Source of the DNA: an uncultured Clostridia bacterium
GTDB taxonomy: Bacteria > Bacillota > Clostridia > Lachnospirales > CAG-274
NCBI GenBank assembly: GCA_947630475.1
Contig: CANRHR010000001.1
Location: forward strand, 164,825-228,824
Direction of reading: 5' to 3'
DNA: 64,000 bases
The position numbers and the translations under genes were made by a program. How positions within the stretch are numbered: position 1 is the stretch's first letter; each line of letters starts with the position of its first letter. Below the pieces are notes generated by a model, which saw only the letters and a list, made by a program, of their open reading frames with translations, did no database searches and was not told the origin of the DNA. Of the stretch, positions 18,384-28,098 are shown in pieces.

Positions 18384-21300
18384 ATTTTTTATTATCCTCC
18401 CGAGAATCTTCGGTTTTATTGATGTCTATATTAAGCTTTTTTAAAATTTCCGAAAAACAATCAGCGCTTGAAATATTTTTATACCTGTTTATCTTTGAAT
18501 TTTCACCATATATTTTTTTATCTATAATATCAATAGCACATATCGTATCATATTTACAATAGCTGCAGCTATTTATTTTATCTGAAACAAATGGATATAT
18601 ACTTATATTGCCATCTATCATTTCAGATGCACATTCGGCCGCCGCATAACTTACATACTGCATTATATATTTAAGCTCGTCTTCAGAAAAAAATGAGGGC
18701 TTTATATATTCAAAATCAGAAGCTTTAATTTTTTCAAGCTCCTTTTCACCTGCCGTTGTGTTAAGAGCTTTAAGAACTTCTTTTTTGTTATTGACAAAAC
18801 CTGTATGCTTAAAGCTTTTTTGAAAATCTTTTTCGGTCAGTATATTTTCTCCTTCCTCATTTATGCTGCCATCAAAAATAGGATCGGATATTTTAAAATA
18901 AAAAGCTCCCCCGGGATGGATTATCTTTTCTTTAAATTCGCTGTCACTGCTTTTTAATTTAATAAAGGCATCGAGATACAAAAGCAACTGAAGCTGAACA
19001 CCCGCATATATCTGCTGAAGCTCTAATGCGTTTGAGCCGGATTTATAATCGATAATATTTACATATACCCTGTTATCCTTATCCATAATATCTATTCTGT
19101 CTATTTTTCCATCCAAAAGTATTTTATAACCGTTATTAAGATGAATTTGAATAGGCTTTAAAAAAAAGCTTCCCTCTTCGATAGGATTTCCGTTTTCATC
19201 TGTTTTGGGATTTCTTAAGCTAAATTCAAAACCATATGGATTAAAGCTTCCTTTTTTTATGCTGTTTATAAGTGCAAATGCAGATATTTTTGTTGTGCGC
19301 CGTATTTTTTCTATGTAGTGAATATACTTGGCATTTGATAAAAATATATCCGTATTTTGGGCTGAAATACTTTTATTAACCGCAAAATCAATATAGGCAT
19401 CAATCTCGGTTTGTGTTATTTTATGCCAATCTATATTATTTTCAGAAAGAAGTTTTGAAAAATTCTCCATAATGCTGTGATAAATATTGCCGATTTCAAT
19501 GCTGCCGATTTCATAGCTTTTTCTTGGCTCAGCCATTAAGCCATATCTGACAAAATATGAAAACGGACATTTTTTAAATGCTTCAAGCCTTGTTACCGAA
19601 GAATTTATAATTTTTTTAGGGTAAAGTTTGTTAATTGAGCTTTCACTTAGCCTGTCTGAAGGATTTACCTTAAACAAACCAAGCTTAAGCTTTTTAAGCT
19701 TTAAATCATAACTCTTTTCGGATGAAAAAAACAAATATGCATCTTTATAAAAATCAGACAGCTCTCCAACTTCCTTATAACCCTGTATTGCTTTAAGAAG
19801 ATCTTCAAAAACCTGCTCAGGTGCCGATATATCTTCTATTCCCACTTGCTTTTGTGATGTTTCAAGCTTGATTTTTAATTTTGGAAAAATTTCTTTAAGC
19901 TTATCTATAATTAAAGACTGCTTCATCTCCTGCCCGTTAATATCACTTATGCTATAACTTAAATACAACCTTTCGCAAGGCTTTGTCATTATATTGTAAG
20001 CAATAAAATTATCCTGCGCAATAAGCCTTTTTGAATCCGGAGCAAGCTCCATTCCGTTTTTTCTTATATATTCCCTTTCAGCATCGCTTATAAAGCCCGA
20101 ATCTTCTTTTGATGCCGGCAAAACTCCATCGTTTGCGTTAAGTATAACAAGCGCCTTTATATCAGGCAGTCTTGTTCTTCCAAAGTCGCCTATTAAAACC
20201 TGATCCTGAGAAGACGGAACAAAACTTGTTTGACAGCTTTCAAAGGCTGAATTTAAAATATCGGCGTATTCTGACGGCATCATCTCGCTTTCTCCCAATA
20301 TTTTTACAGTATCGTCTATTATTTGCATTACATTTTTCCAAACCTGGATATTTTCCTTTTTAAGCATAGCTCTTCTATCTTCAGCTTCAGCCTGATCATT
20401 CCATTTTTCCAATGTCTTTGCCGCCTCTATATTCATAAGAAAATCCATTAAGCAGAACGCCATTTCGCTTACCTTATATCTTTTTGTATTTTCAAGCTTT
20501 ATTGGCGCCAAACTTTCCAAAACAATATTTTTTGCTTTTGATAATATCTCATAATTAAAATAAGAATTTTCTCCGAAACCATAAATCCAATCTTTCTTCC
20601 ATCCGCTTCCTCTTATGCCGTAAGCTAATACATAATTTTCCAAAATATCCAGTTCATCTTTTGATATATCGTATTTTTCACATTCCGCCAAAAATCCTGT
20701 TTTTATATAGCTGAAAACAGATTCATAAGAATAATTATATGAAACAATATCAAAAACCGAAACTATAAGCTCTGTAAGAGCATGAATTTTTATGCTCTTT
20801 TTTGTATCTGAAAAGTATGGTATATTAAATTTATTAAAAACATCGGCAAGATAATTTAAATACTGCTCACCGGGAATTATAACTGCAATATCACTGTATC
20901 TATAATTATATTTTTTTACAAGAGAATTTATATAAACAGCGGCATTTTTCATCTCTGTGTATTTATTTAAAGCTGCATAAACAGATATTGATGAAACTTC
21001 ATCAGTATATTTTTTACAAGAATAAACAAAATAATTTTTTTCCAAAAAAGAAAGTTCAACATTTGTCTTATGACGCATATTTTCTTTTAAATATATAGGT
21101 TTTTCCAAATAGACATTATTTTTTTTCGCTGTTTCTGTGAGGGTTTTTATTGTTTTTTTTGAATCATAATATGGATCAAATATATCAAAATCAAAAACGG
21201 CGGCGGGAGAATCAAGACTAATCGCCATGCATATATTCTCGGCAGACTTAAAAATACATTCAATAACATTAAACTCTTGAGGGGTAAACCCTATAAAGCC

Positions 21301-21918
21301 ATCAAAATAAAAATCGGCGTTTTTTATAAGCTTAGATTCTTCAAGCTTTTTAGACAGATAATCTAAAGTTTCATCTGCGCAAACATAGTTTTTATCAATA
21401 TAATCAATATATTTTGAGTATATAAGCCTTATATCCCTAAGCTTTAAAGCGGTATCGATATTTTCTTCATTTTTTTCAATTTTTAAAATAATCTCATCAA
21501 GCTTTTCCTTAGTTATACAGTATTGGAAAAATTCGCTTATAGTTTTATTTATTTTATCTATAAAACCCTGTCGGCGGCATATTGAATAATTAAAATAATT
21601 AAAATTTGAATAATTATCATTAAGAATTTTTCTTATAAGAACCGCTTTTGATATATCATTCAAGAGTGGTTTTTGAGAGTATCCAAGCTCTGAAAAAACA
21701 CGATAAGCAAGTCTTTTAAAGCTTAACACTTGTATCTTAAACAATGATCTTGATTTTGAAATCTGAATAAGATTTCTTTCCGCCTGAAGAGTAAATTGCT
21801 CCGGAACTATACAGATTATATTTTTTTCGGGATTTTTAATCGACTTTGATATAATTTCGTTTGCTATATAGGTTGTTTTTCCGCTTCCGCTTGAGCCGGT
21901 TATAAACTTCAGTTTCAT
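18376..21918 (-). CDS. addB: AddB-like helicase/nuclease subunit, PD-(D/E)XK family
   Basis: Subunit B of the AddAB double-strand-break resection enzyme, which processes DNA ends for RecA at Chi-like sites. A Walker A motif (GSSGSGKTTYI) lies at the N-terminus, a UvrD-like inactive helicase region follows, and a C-terminal nuclease domain has DGKIDRIDIMD and VNIIDYKSG. An iron-sulfur staple is visible as Cys in KKCPFSYF plus the CSYCKYDTIC cluster near the C-terminus. Length 1180. ATG 21918 is preferred with GGAGG eight bases upstream. addA is normally next to addB, but here a MocR gene follows and addA is not in the window. Confidence 0.88.
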   Translation of the reverse strand: MKLKFITGSSGSGKTTYIANEIISKSIKNPEKNIICIVPEQFTLQAERNLIQISKSRSLFKIQVLSFKRLAYRVFSELGYSQKPLLNDISKAVLIRKILNDNYSNFNYFNYSICRRQGFIDKINKTISEFFQYCITKEKLDEIILKIEKNEENIDTALKLRDIRLIYSKYIDYIDKNYVCADETLDYLSKKLEESKLIKNADFYFDGFIGFTPQEFNVIECIFKSAENICMAISLDSPAAVFDFDIFDPYYDSKKTIKTLTETAKKNNVYLEKPIYLKENMRHKTNVELSFLEKNYFVYSCKKYTDEVSSISVYAALNKYTEMKNAAVYINSLVKKYNYRYSDIAVIIPGEQYLNYLADVFNKFNIPYFSDTKKSIKIHALTELIVSVFDIVSYNYSYESVFSYIKTGFLAECEKYDISKDELDILENYVLAYGIRGSGWKKDWIYGFGENSYFNYEILSKAKNIVLESLAPIKLENTKRYKVSEMAFCLMDFLMNIEAAKTLEKWNDQAEAEDRRAMLKKENIQVWKNVMQIIDDTVKILGESEMMPSEYADILNSAFESCQTSFVPSSQDQVLIGDFGRTRLPDIKALVILNANDGVLPASKEDSGFISDAEREYIRKNGMELAPDSKRLIAQDNFIAYNIMTKPCERLYLSYSISDINGQEMKQSLIIDKLKEIFPKLKIKLETSQKQVGIEDISAPEQVFEDLLKAIQGYKEVGELSDFYKDAYLFFSSEKSYDLKLKKLKLGLFKVNPSDRLSESSINKLYPKKIINSSVTRLEAFKKCPFSYFVRYGLMAEPRKSYEIGSIEIGNIYHSIMENFSKLLSENNIDWHKITQTEIDAYIDFAVNKSISAQNTDIFLSNAKYIHYIEKIRRTTKISAFALINSIKKGSFNPYGFEFSLRNPKTDENGNPIEEGSFFLKPIQIHLNNGYKILLDGKIDRIDIMDKDNRVYVNIIDYKSGSNALELQQIYAGVQLQLLLYLDAFIKLKSSDSEFKEKIIHPGGAFYFKISDPIFDGSINEEGENILTEKDFQKSFKHTGFVNNKKEVLKALNTTAGEKELEKIKASDFEYIKPSFFSEDELKYIMQYVSYAAAECASEMIDGNISIYPFVSDKINSCSYCKYDTICAIDIIDKKIYGENSKINRYKNISSADCFSEILKKLNIDINKTEDSREDNKKYE

Positions 21919-22026
21919 TAAAAACACCTCCGAAAAATTATAAATCTTAGTTTTTTATATTATTTTATCATACTTTTATTAAATTGATAATATAATTAAG
22001 CATATAATTTTCGAGAGGAGATAACT

Positions 22027-22527
22027 ATGAGTACTAAAATAATTGTAATTAAATTTAAAGAGCTTTTAAAAAAAGCAATTTTAGTTATTGCAGGACTGCT
22101 GATTATAGGAATCATAATTTACATTTTTATTCCAAAAGGAAATAAAAGTCAAGCACTATACAAACCGGGAACATATTGTTCAGAAATAATTTTACATAAT
22201 AATCCCGTAAGGATCGATGTAACGGTTAATGATGATGAGATTACAGATATACAAATGACAGAGCTTGCAGACACACAGAGCGTTTTTTATCCTCTCCTTG
22301 AACCGACAGCAAAGGAAGTTGCTCAAGAAATTATAGATAAACAAAGCCTTGAAATAGAATCAAGCGCCGATAAATCTATGACCACCAAAATTATTTTAGA
22401 TGCCGTAAAATCTGCTGTCAGCAAAGCAGAAATCAATAAAAAAGAAAATAATAATTCCGATACTTCCTCGTCGGAAGAAACAAGTGAGATATCAAGCGAA
22501 GAAGCATCAGAAAATATTCAGGATTAA
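22027..22527 (+). CDS. membrane-anchored FMN_bind-like domain protein
   Basis: A 166-residue protein with one N-terminal transmembrane helix (about residues 15-33), then an extracytoplasmic domain resembling FMN-binding repeats of the RnfG/NqrC type: YKPGTYCSEIIL, VRIDVTVNDDEITDIQM, and a C-terminal VAQEIIDKQSLEIESSADKS segment. The usual flavin-attachment S(T)GAT motif is not clear; SSADKSMTT occupies its place, so flavinylation is doubtful. A Ser/Glu-rich tail follows. AGAGGAG precedes the ATG. Single gene, convergent with add. Confidence 0.55.
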   Translation: MSTKIIVIKFKELLKKAILVIAGLLIIGIIIYIFIPKGNKSQALYKPGTYCSEIILHNNPVRIDVTVNDDEITDIQMTELADTQSVFYPLLEPTAKEVAQEIIDKQSLEIESSADKSMTTKIILDAVKSAVSKAEINKKENNNSDTSSSEETSEISSEEASENIQD

Positions 22528-22605
22528 TGTAAGTTAAATATTTCTATCAGAAAACCGCTATTTAAGCCAAATTTTTAAAATCTTGGTATATTCAAAAAAA
22601 CAGCA

Positions 22606-22652
22606 AACAAACCAAATCCTGCCCAAAATTATCGGATAGGATTTGGTTTGTT
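22606..22652. terminator. bidirectional terminator between the FMN_bind-like gene and add
   Basis: A perfect 15-bp stem AACAAACCAAATCCT / AGGATTTGGTTTGTT with a 17-base loop lies between convergent genes. Confidence 0.8.
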
Positions 22653-22764
22653 ATTTATATTCATTCACATTTTAACCGAACTGCATAAAATCTTAAGCAA
22701 AATTCTTAAAAGCCATCAAAGATTTTATTTGTAAATTTTTATACTATTATATATACTTGATTAC

Positions 22765-23760
22765 TCAATTGGCTGTGATTTGTTTTAACAATTCTTTTTT
22801 TTCTTCATCAGGCAAAAAAGCCCCGTAAATACTGTTTTTTAAAAATTTAATTCTGTCAGTTTTATTTAATCCAAGTTCATTTTCGATTATTTTAAATTCA
22901 TTAAAAATATTTGTTTTTGAAACAACCATATTATCCGTATTTACACATACCTTAGCTCCCATATCAAGAAGCATTTTTATAGGATGCTTTTTGATACATT
23001 CAACCGCCTTTGTCTGAACATTGCTCACAGGACACATTTCAAAAACAATATTATTATCAATAATATATTTTAAAAGTTCTGCGTCCTCGGTTATTCTAAC
23101 CCCATGGCCTATTCTTGATGCCCCAAACTCCAAAGCTGATTTTATGCTTAATGCTCCGTCGGCTTCTCCTGAATGTATCGTAAAAGGAATATTTTTGCTT
23201 ACTGCTTTTTCAAAAATATATTTAAATTTATAGGTTTTATATACGGCTTCTGCTCCCGCCAAATCCAAAGCAACAACTCCCCTGCCCAAAAATTTTGAGC
23301 ATACCTCAACCGTTTCAAGATTTTCACTTTGGTTATTATCTCCCCGCATACAGCATAAAATTAAATTTGCTTTAAAAAATCCTCCATTTTTGGCTATGTC
23401 ATCAAGCGCCGAATTTAAACCGTCAATAGCTGCCTGCACAACTTCTTGTTGACTTAATCCGTTTTTTGTGCTAAGCTGCGGAGCAAATCTGATTTCTGCG
23501 TATATAAGAGAATCTTTATAAAGTCTTATAACAAGTGACCTTATCGCATCTTTTATCGATTCCTTATGCTGCAAAATCAAAAGAGGAATATCAAAACATT
23601 TAAGATAATCATTAAGGCTTTCACAATTTTGATCAACGCTTATCATTCCCGAAAGCTTATTTTCGTTATATTCGGGCAAAGCAATGTTATACTTCTTTGC
23701 AATTCTTATAATATCTTCCGCCGGAATCGAACCATCTAAATGCAGATGCAAATCAATCAT
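22765..23760 (-). CDS. add: adenosine deaminase
   Basis: Hydrolyses adenosine to inosine in purine salvage. The metal-dependent amidohydrolase barrel shows DLHLHLDGSIP at the N-terminus (zinc ligands), TIHSGEADGA near residue 196, GHGVRITED, and VCVNTDNMVVS near the C-terminus, all hallmark positions. Length 331, normal. Its ATG overlaps the mpg stop (ATGA-type coupling) and GGAGG sits in mpg. It ends the nadD-to-add run together with a purine permease, suggesting a salvage role. Confidence 0.95.
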   Translation of the reverse strand: MIDLHLHLDGSIPAEDIIRIAKKYNIALPEYNENKLSGMISVDQNCESLNDYLKCFDIPLLILQHKESIKDAIRSLVIRLYKDSLIYAEIRFAPQLSTKNGLSQQEVVQAAIDGLNSALDDIAKNGGFFKANLILCCMRGDNNQSENLETVEVCSKFLGRGVVALDLAGAEAVYKTYKFKYIFEKAVSKNIPFTIHSGEADGALSIKSALEFGASRIGHGVRITEDAELLKYIIDNNIVFEMCPVSNVQTKAVECIKKHPIKMLLDMGAKVCVNTDNMVVSKTNIFNEFKIIENELGLNKTDRIKFLKNSIYGAFLPDEEKKELLKQITAN

Positions 23761-24346
23761 AATAAAACCTCCATAAAAAATCAGCAGCCTCTTCGGCGTA
23801 ATCTATATTTATTCTTTTTCCGAATTTGATTTCCTTTATTATTTTTTTGTTGTCTTCAGCCAAATAAAGTATATCCGAGCTGCACATATCTATTTCGTTT
23901 AAATCTCTGTCAATTAGCAATGCCTTGCACAACTTGCCCGGGCCATTCATAAAATTCTTTTTCTGATATGGGCTAAGAAAAGAATATTTTTTACCAAATC
24001 TATTTTCAGCCATTGTATCAGTTTCACATACAGGCTCTGCCGATCTTATTAAAACAGCGCTTGGCTCTCCCTTTTCCTCGCTTACAACATTAAGACAGCA
24101 ATACATTCCATAAATCATATATACATAGGCTGTGCCGCCAATCTCAAAAAGAGTTTTTGTTCTGTTTGTTTTTTTGTATCCATAGGCATGACAAGCCTTA
24201 TCCACAGCACCTACATAAGCTTCGGTTTCGGTAATTCTTACAACCAAGCTTTTTGTATCAATTTTTCTTACTATAAGCTTTCCCAAAAGTTCTTTGCTTA
24301 ACTTAACGGTATCCTGAATAAAAAAATCACGCTCAAGCCTTTTCAT
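23753..24346 (-). CDS. DNA-3-methyladenine glycosylase (AAG/MPG family)
   Basis: Base-excision repair enzyme that removes alkylated purines such as 3-methyladenine and hypoxanthine. Family motifs are visible: LLGKLIVRK, RITETEAYVG (catalytic Glu), DKACHAYGYKKTNRT, YMIYGMYCCLNVV and GPGKLCKAL. 197 residues. ATG 24346 has AGGAGAT seven bases upstream; the ATG nine bases earlier is too close to it. Lies directly after uvrC, so two repair genes are adjacent. Confidence 0.93.
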   Translation of the reverse strand: MKRLERDFFIQDTVKLSKELLGKLIVRKIDTKSLVVRITETEAYVGAVDKACHAYGYKKTNRTKTLFEIGGTAYVYMIYGMYCCLNVVSEEKGEPSAVLIRSAEPVCETDTMAENRFGKKYSFLSPYQKKNFMNGPGKLCKALLIDRDLNEIDMCSSDILYLAEDNKKIIKEIKFGKRINIDYAEEAADFLWRFYYD

Positions 24347-24351
24347 ATAAA

Positions 24352-26208
24352 TCATCTCCTAAAGAATTCATATATATTTTCAGCGGCTTTGATATTCATT
24401 CCATCAACCTTGGCAAGCTCTTCAATTTCCGCTTCTCTTATTTTTTCAACAGAACCAAAATGTTTCATAAGAGCTTTTCTTCTCACTTCTCCTATTCCGT
24501 TTATATCATCAAGAACTGAATGAAGCTGTTTCTGCTGCCTAAGTCTTCTGTGATATTCAATGGCAAATCGGTGAACTTCATCCTGTATTCTTGTTATAAG
24601 CTTAAAACCCTCGCTTGTATAAGGCATATTTATTTCTCTGCCCTCAAATATAAGTCCTCTTGTTCTGTGAAAGCTGTCCTTAACCATACCGCATACCAAA
24701 ACATTTATTTTAAGCTCTTCCAAAACCTTTTTAACGGCGCTTATCTGACCTTTTCCTCCATCTAAAAACAGTATATCCGGAAGCTTATTAAATTTTCCTT
24801 TTTCCTGCTCATCATCTTTAAGCTCGTTTTTTTCTTTTATATATCTTAAAAATCTTCTGCCAATAACTTCACTCATGCTTGCATAATCATCAGGGCCTAT
24901 AACCGTTTTTATTTTAAACTTTCTGTAATCGCTTCTTTTAGGCTTGCCGTCTTCAAAAACAACCATTGATGCAACCGACTCAAAGCCTTGAGTATTTGAA
25001 ATATCATAGGATTCTATTCTTTTAAGCTCTTTATTTATTCCAAGTGCATTTTTTATTTCTTCCAAAGCGCCGATTGTTTTTCTTTGTTCTCGCTTAAGCT
25101 GTTCTCCAAACTGCTCCAATATAATCATAGCATTTTTGCCTGCCATTTCTGCAAGCTTATGTTTTTCTCCCTTTTGGGGTATTGTAACAATAACTTTTTG
25201 TCCTTTAATCTCACTAAGCCAGTTTTCTATAACGTTTATATCGTCAAATTTTTCTTGTGATATAATTTCTTTTGGTATAAATGGAGTTCCTCCGTAAAAT
25301 CGCTTAATAAATTCTGACAGCAGCTCACTTCTTGAAACTTCATCAGCATTATTAATCAAAAAATGTTCACGGCCTGTCATTTTGCCTCCTCTTATAAAAA
25401 AAATCTGAACCATAGCTTCATCTCCGGCTCTTACAAACCCTATAACATCTTTATCCTCCATTCCCACGTCTTCAATAACTTGCTTTTCATCCAATCTTTT
25501 TATAGATATAATTTTATCTCTCAGCTCGGCAGCTCTTTCAAATTCAAGATTTTCCGAAGCTGAGAGCATTTCAGCCTCAAGCTGTTTTAAAATATTATCG
25601 TGCTTTCCGTTTAAAAAATCCACAGCAGAATCAATATACTTTTTATATTCCTGCTCGCTTATCAATTTATTGCATGGCGCCTTACACTGACCTATATGAT
25701 AATTAAGGCATGGCCTTTCTTTATTAAAATCCCTAGGAAACCTTTTATTGCAGCGTCTGATAGGGAAAAGCTTATGAATTATTTCCAAATTTTCTTTTAT
25801 TATATTTGATCCGGTGTAAGGGCCAAAATATTTAGCTTTATCCTTTGCCAATCGTCTTGTCATAAAAAGTCTTGGATATTTTTCATTTAAAGTAAGCTTT
25901 ATATAGGGATAAGTTTTATCATCTCTGAGCATTATATTATATTTTGGCTCATATTTTTTTATAAGATTGTTTTCAAGAATTAAAGCCTCAACCTCGGTAT
26001 CGGTAACTATATATTCAAAGCTGTCTATATTAGAAACCATGCTTTTTACCTTTGGAGAATGTTTTGAGCTGTTTTGGAAATATTGTCTTACCCTGTTTTT
26101 AAGTATTTTTGCCTTGCCCACATAAATAATAACTTCATCTGAATTTTTCATCAAATAAACCCCGGGCTTTTCCGGAAGTTTTTTAAGCTCCTGCTTTATA
26201 TCAAACAT
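24352..26208 (-). CDS. uvrC: excinuclease ABC subunit C
   Basis: Makes the dual incisions of nucleotide excision repair together with UvrA and UvrB. Domains: GIY-YIG nuclease (PGVYLMKNSDEVIIYVGKA), a cysteine cluster (CNKRF, CLNYHIGQCKAPC near residue 160), a UVR motif (EAEMLSASENLEFERAAELRD region), an RNase-H-like C-terminal nuclease (SYDISNTQGFESV, LFLDGGKGQI), and a helix-hairpin-helix pair at the end (DINGIGEVRRKALMKHFGS). 618 residues, normal. GAGGAGG upstream of ATG. Confidence 0.96.
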   Translation of the reverse strand: MFDIKQELKKLPEKPGVYLMKNSDEVIIYVGKAKILKNRVRQYFQNSSKHSPKVKSMVSNIDSFEYIVTDTEVEALILENNLIKKYEPKYNIMLRDDKTYPYIKLTLNEKYPRLFMTRRLAKDKAKYFGPYTGSNIIKENLEIIHKLFPIRRCNKRFPRDFNKERPCLNYHIGQCKAPCNKLISEQEYKKYIDSAVDFLNGKHDNILKQLEAEMLSASENLEFERAAELRDKIISIKRLDEKQVIEDVGMEDKDVIGFVRAGDEAMVQIFFIRGGKMTGREHFLINNADEVSRSELLSEFIKRFYGGTPFIPKEIISQEKFDDINVIENWLSEIKGQKVIVTIPQKGEKHKLAEMAGKNAMIILEQFGEQLKREQRKTIGALEEIKNALGINKELKRIESYDISNTQGFESVASMVVFEDGKPKRSDYRKFKIKTVIGPDDYASMSEVIGRRFLRYIKEKNELKDDEQEKGKFNKLPDILFLDGGKGQISAVKKVLEELKINVLVCGMVKDSFHRTRGLIFEGREINMPYTSEGFKLITRIQDEVHRFAIEYHRRLRQQKQLHSVLDDINGIGEVRRKALMKHFGSVEKIREAEIEELAKVDGMNIKAAENIYEFFRR

Positions 26209-26239
26209 AAAGGTCCTCCTCTTTTTCAGACAAAGCCAA

Positions 26240-27673
26240 TCATTTAGGCGTCATAATAAGCAAAACTAAAAACAAAATCCCTAAAATATAGAGCATTCTG
26301 TTTAATTTAAATCGCTTTCCAAGAAAAATATGTATTAAAATATAAGAAATGACACCAAAGCTTATACCAACCAATAAGCTATTTGTAAGCGGCATTAAAA
26401 TCATTGTAAAAAAAGCAGGCACAGCTTTTGCAGGATCTTCAAAATCAATAAGCTTTATAATATTCATCATAAGAACGCCTGCCATTATTAAAGTAGTCGC
26501 TGTTGCGGCTGACGGTATTATTGAAACAAAGGGCGTAAAAAATACGCTCACCAAAAATAATGCTCCTGTAACAACGGCGGTCATTCCAGTTCTTCCTCCT
26601 TCAATAATGCCTGTTGTACTTTCTATATAAGTTGAAACGGATGTTGTTCCTATTGAAGAACCAAAACAGGTAGTTATTGCATCAATTTCCAAAATTTTTG
26701 ATATTCTTTTCTTTACATAAGCATCTTTGCTTATTTTATCAAAGCTGTCTGTAGCTATAAGCATTCCCATTGTTTCAAAAATATCCATTATACAAATTGA
26801 AAAAACCATAGCAACAACAATAACAACAGAATTTATAACAGTACCTTTTGATGTAAAATCAATAAGCCCTGTAAAATCCATTTTCATAAAAACTTTATCC
26901 ATGTTAAAGCTGTAATTAAATTTTTCAAAATCAATATTTTTAATCAACCCAAGAGGAAACGCAGCAATTATACATATAATTTTTCCTATAAAAATTGCGC
27001 CGTGAATATGACGTTTAAGCAAAACCGTAATTAAAATAACGCCTGCTATTGCAAGCAAAGCTTCTACTGTATATTTATTTGCGATATCTGTTATATCAAA
27101 AATATTAATGTTGTTAATACCGATATAATTTATAATATGAGCTTTCTGAAGCCCTGTAAACGCTATAAACAAGCCTATTCCTGCCGTAACGGCATATTTT
27201 ATATTTTTAGGTATTGCATCTTGTATTTTTTTCTCAACACCCAATATCGATAATATAAAAAAGCATATTCCCGATATAAAAACTATTGCCAAAGCCTGAT
27301 TATAGCTATATCCAAAACCTACGCAGGTTGTATAGGTAACAAAAGTAACGATAGCAAGACTTGGGCCTTGTACAAACGGCATATTTATAACAAAGCCAAA
27401 AAATATGCTGCCCAAACCCGCCGCAATAAATGCCGCTGCCGTTAAGGCAATGAGCATTTCGTTTGCCGTAAGCCCGTTTTCAATAATAAAATTTCCTACA
27501 AGATCTCCGCTTGAATCTATGGCTCCGGGGAAAGCGTTCATAATAACTTCCGGAACAAGAATTACCAAATATATTATTGTAAAATAATTTGTTATCCCTG
27601 CCAAAACCTCGGTTTTTATATCGGAATTATTTTCAGCTATACGAAAATAATTATTAAAAAATTTTTTTATCAT
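26240..27673 (-). CDS. NCS2-family purine permease (AzgA/PbuG type)
   Basis: Multi-spanning proton symporter, probably for adenine, guanine or hypoxanthine. About 477 residues with 12-14 hydrophobic segments; the family motif TEVLAGITNYFTIIY lies near the N-terminus, GFVINMPFVQGPSLAIV in the substrate region, and GTTSVSTYIESTTGI near residue 330. ATG 27673 has GGAGG five bases upstream; ten codons of further upstream frame are rejected. It sits between rsfS and uvrC. I see no purine riboswitch ahead of it. Substrate choice is inferred from the family and from nearby add. Confidence 0.88.
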   Translation of the reverse strand: MIKKFFNNYFRIAENNSDIKTEVLAGITNYFTIIYLVILVPEVIMNAFPGAIDSSGDLVGNFIIENGLTANEMLIALTAAAFIAAGLGSIFFGFVINMPFVQGPSLAIVTFVTYTTCVGFGYSYNQALAIVFISGICFFILSILGVEKKIQDAIPKNIKYAVTAGIGLFIAFTGLQKAHIINYIGINNINIFDITDIANKYTVEALLAIAGVILITVLLKRHIHGAIFIGKIICIIAAFPLGLIKNIDFEKFNYSFNMDKVFMKMDFTGLIDFTSKGTVINSVVIVVAMVFSICIMDIFETMGMLIATDSFDKISKDAYVKKRISKILEIDAITTCFGSSIGTTSVSTYIESTTGIIEGGRTGMTAVVTGALFLVSVFFTPFVSIIPSAATATTLIMAGVLMMNIIKLIDFEDPAKAVPAFFTMILMPLTNSLLVGISFGVISYILIHIFLGKRFKLNRMLYILGILFLVLLIMTPK

Positions 27674-27719
27674 CAATGCCTCCGAAAATAAAAAAGCAAG
27701 CAAGCCTTTTATTTAAATT

Positions 27720-28097
27720 TTATTTAAGACTGTCAAGCTCAACAAATTTAGCATCTCCCCAAATTCTTTCTATATTATAAAATTCTCTGTCTTCTTTGTT
27801 AAAAAGATGAACTATAATATCTCCAAAATCCAAAAGAACCCAACTGTTGGTACGAAGCCCTTCGGCATGATGAAGCCTTAATCCTGCCTCTTTATACATC
27901 TTTTCTTCAACAGCATCAGCCAGCGCAGAAAGTTGATTTGAGTTTGAAGCGCTTGCTATAACAAAATAATCTGCAATAACAGAAATTTCACTTATATCCA
28001 AAATAACAATATCTATTCCCTTTTTTTCATCTATGGCTTTATAAGCCGCCTTAACACCCTCAAAAGATTTTTTTTCGTTATTTAAATTATTGCTCAA
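27720..28097 (-). CDS. rsfS: ribosome silencing factor RsfS
   Basis: Binds ribosomal protein L14 and blocks 30S joining when nutrients are short. The 125-residue single domain has DIVILDISEISVIADYFVIAS, the conserved LHHAEGLRTNSWVLLDFGD and IVHLFNKEDREFYNIERIW. TTG start with GAGGAGG upstream, inside the end of nadD-yqeK. Order nadD-yqeK-rsfS is the standard Firmicutes arrangement. Confidence 0.94.
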   Translation of the reverse strand: MSNNLNNEKKSFEGVKAAYKAIDEKKGIDIVILDISEISVIADYFVIASASNSNQLSALADAVEEKMYKEAGLRLHHAEGLRTNSWVLLDFGDIIVHLFNKEDREFYNIERIWGDAKFVELDSLK

Positions 28098-28098
28098 A

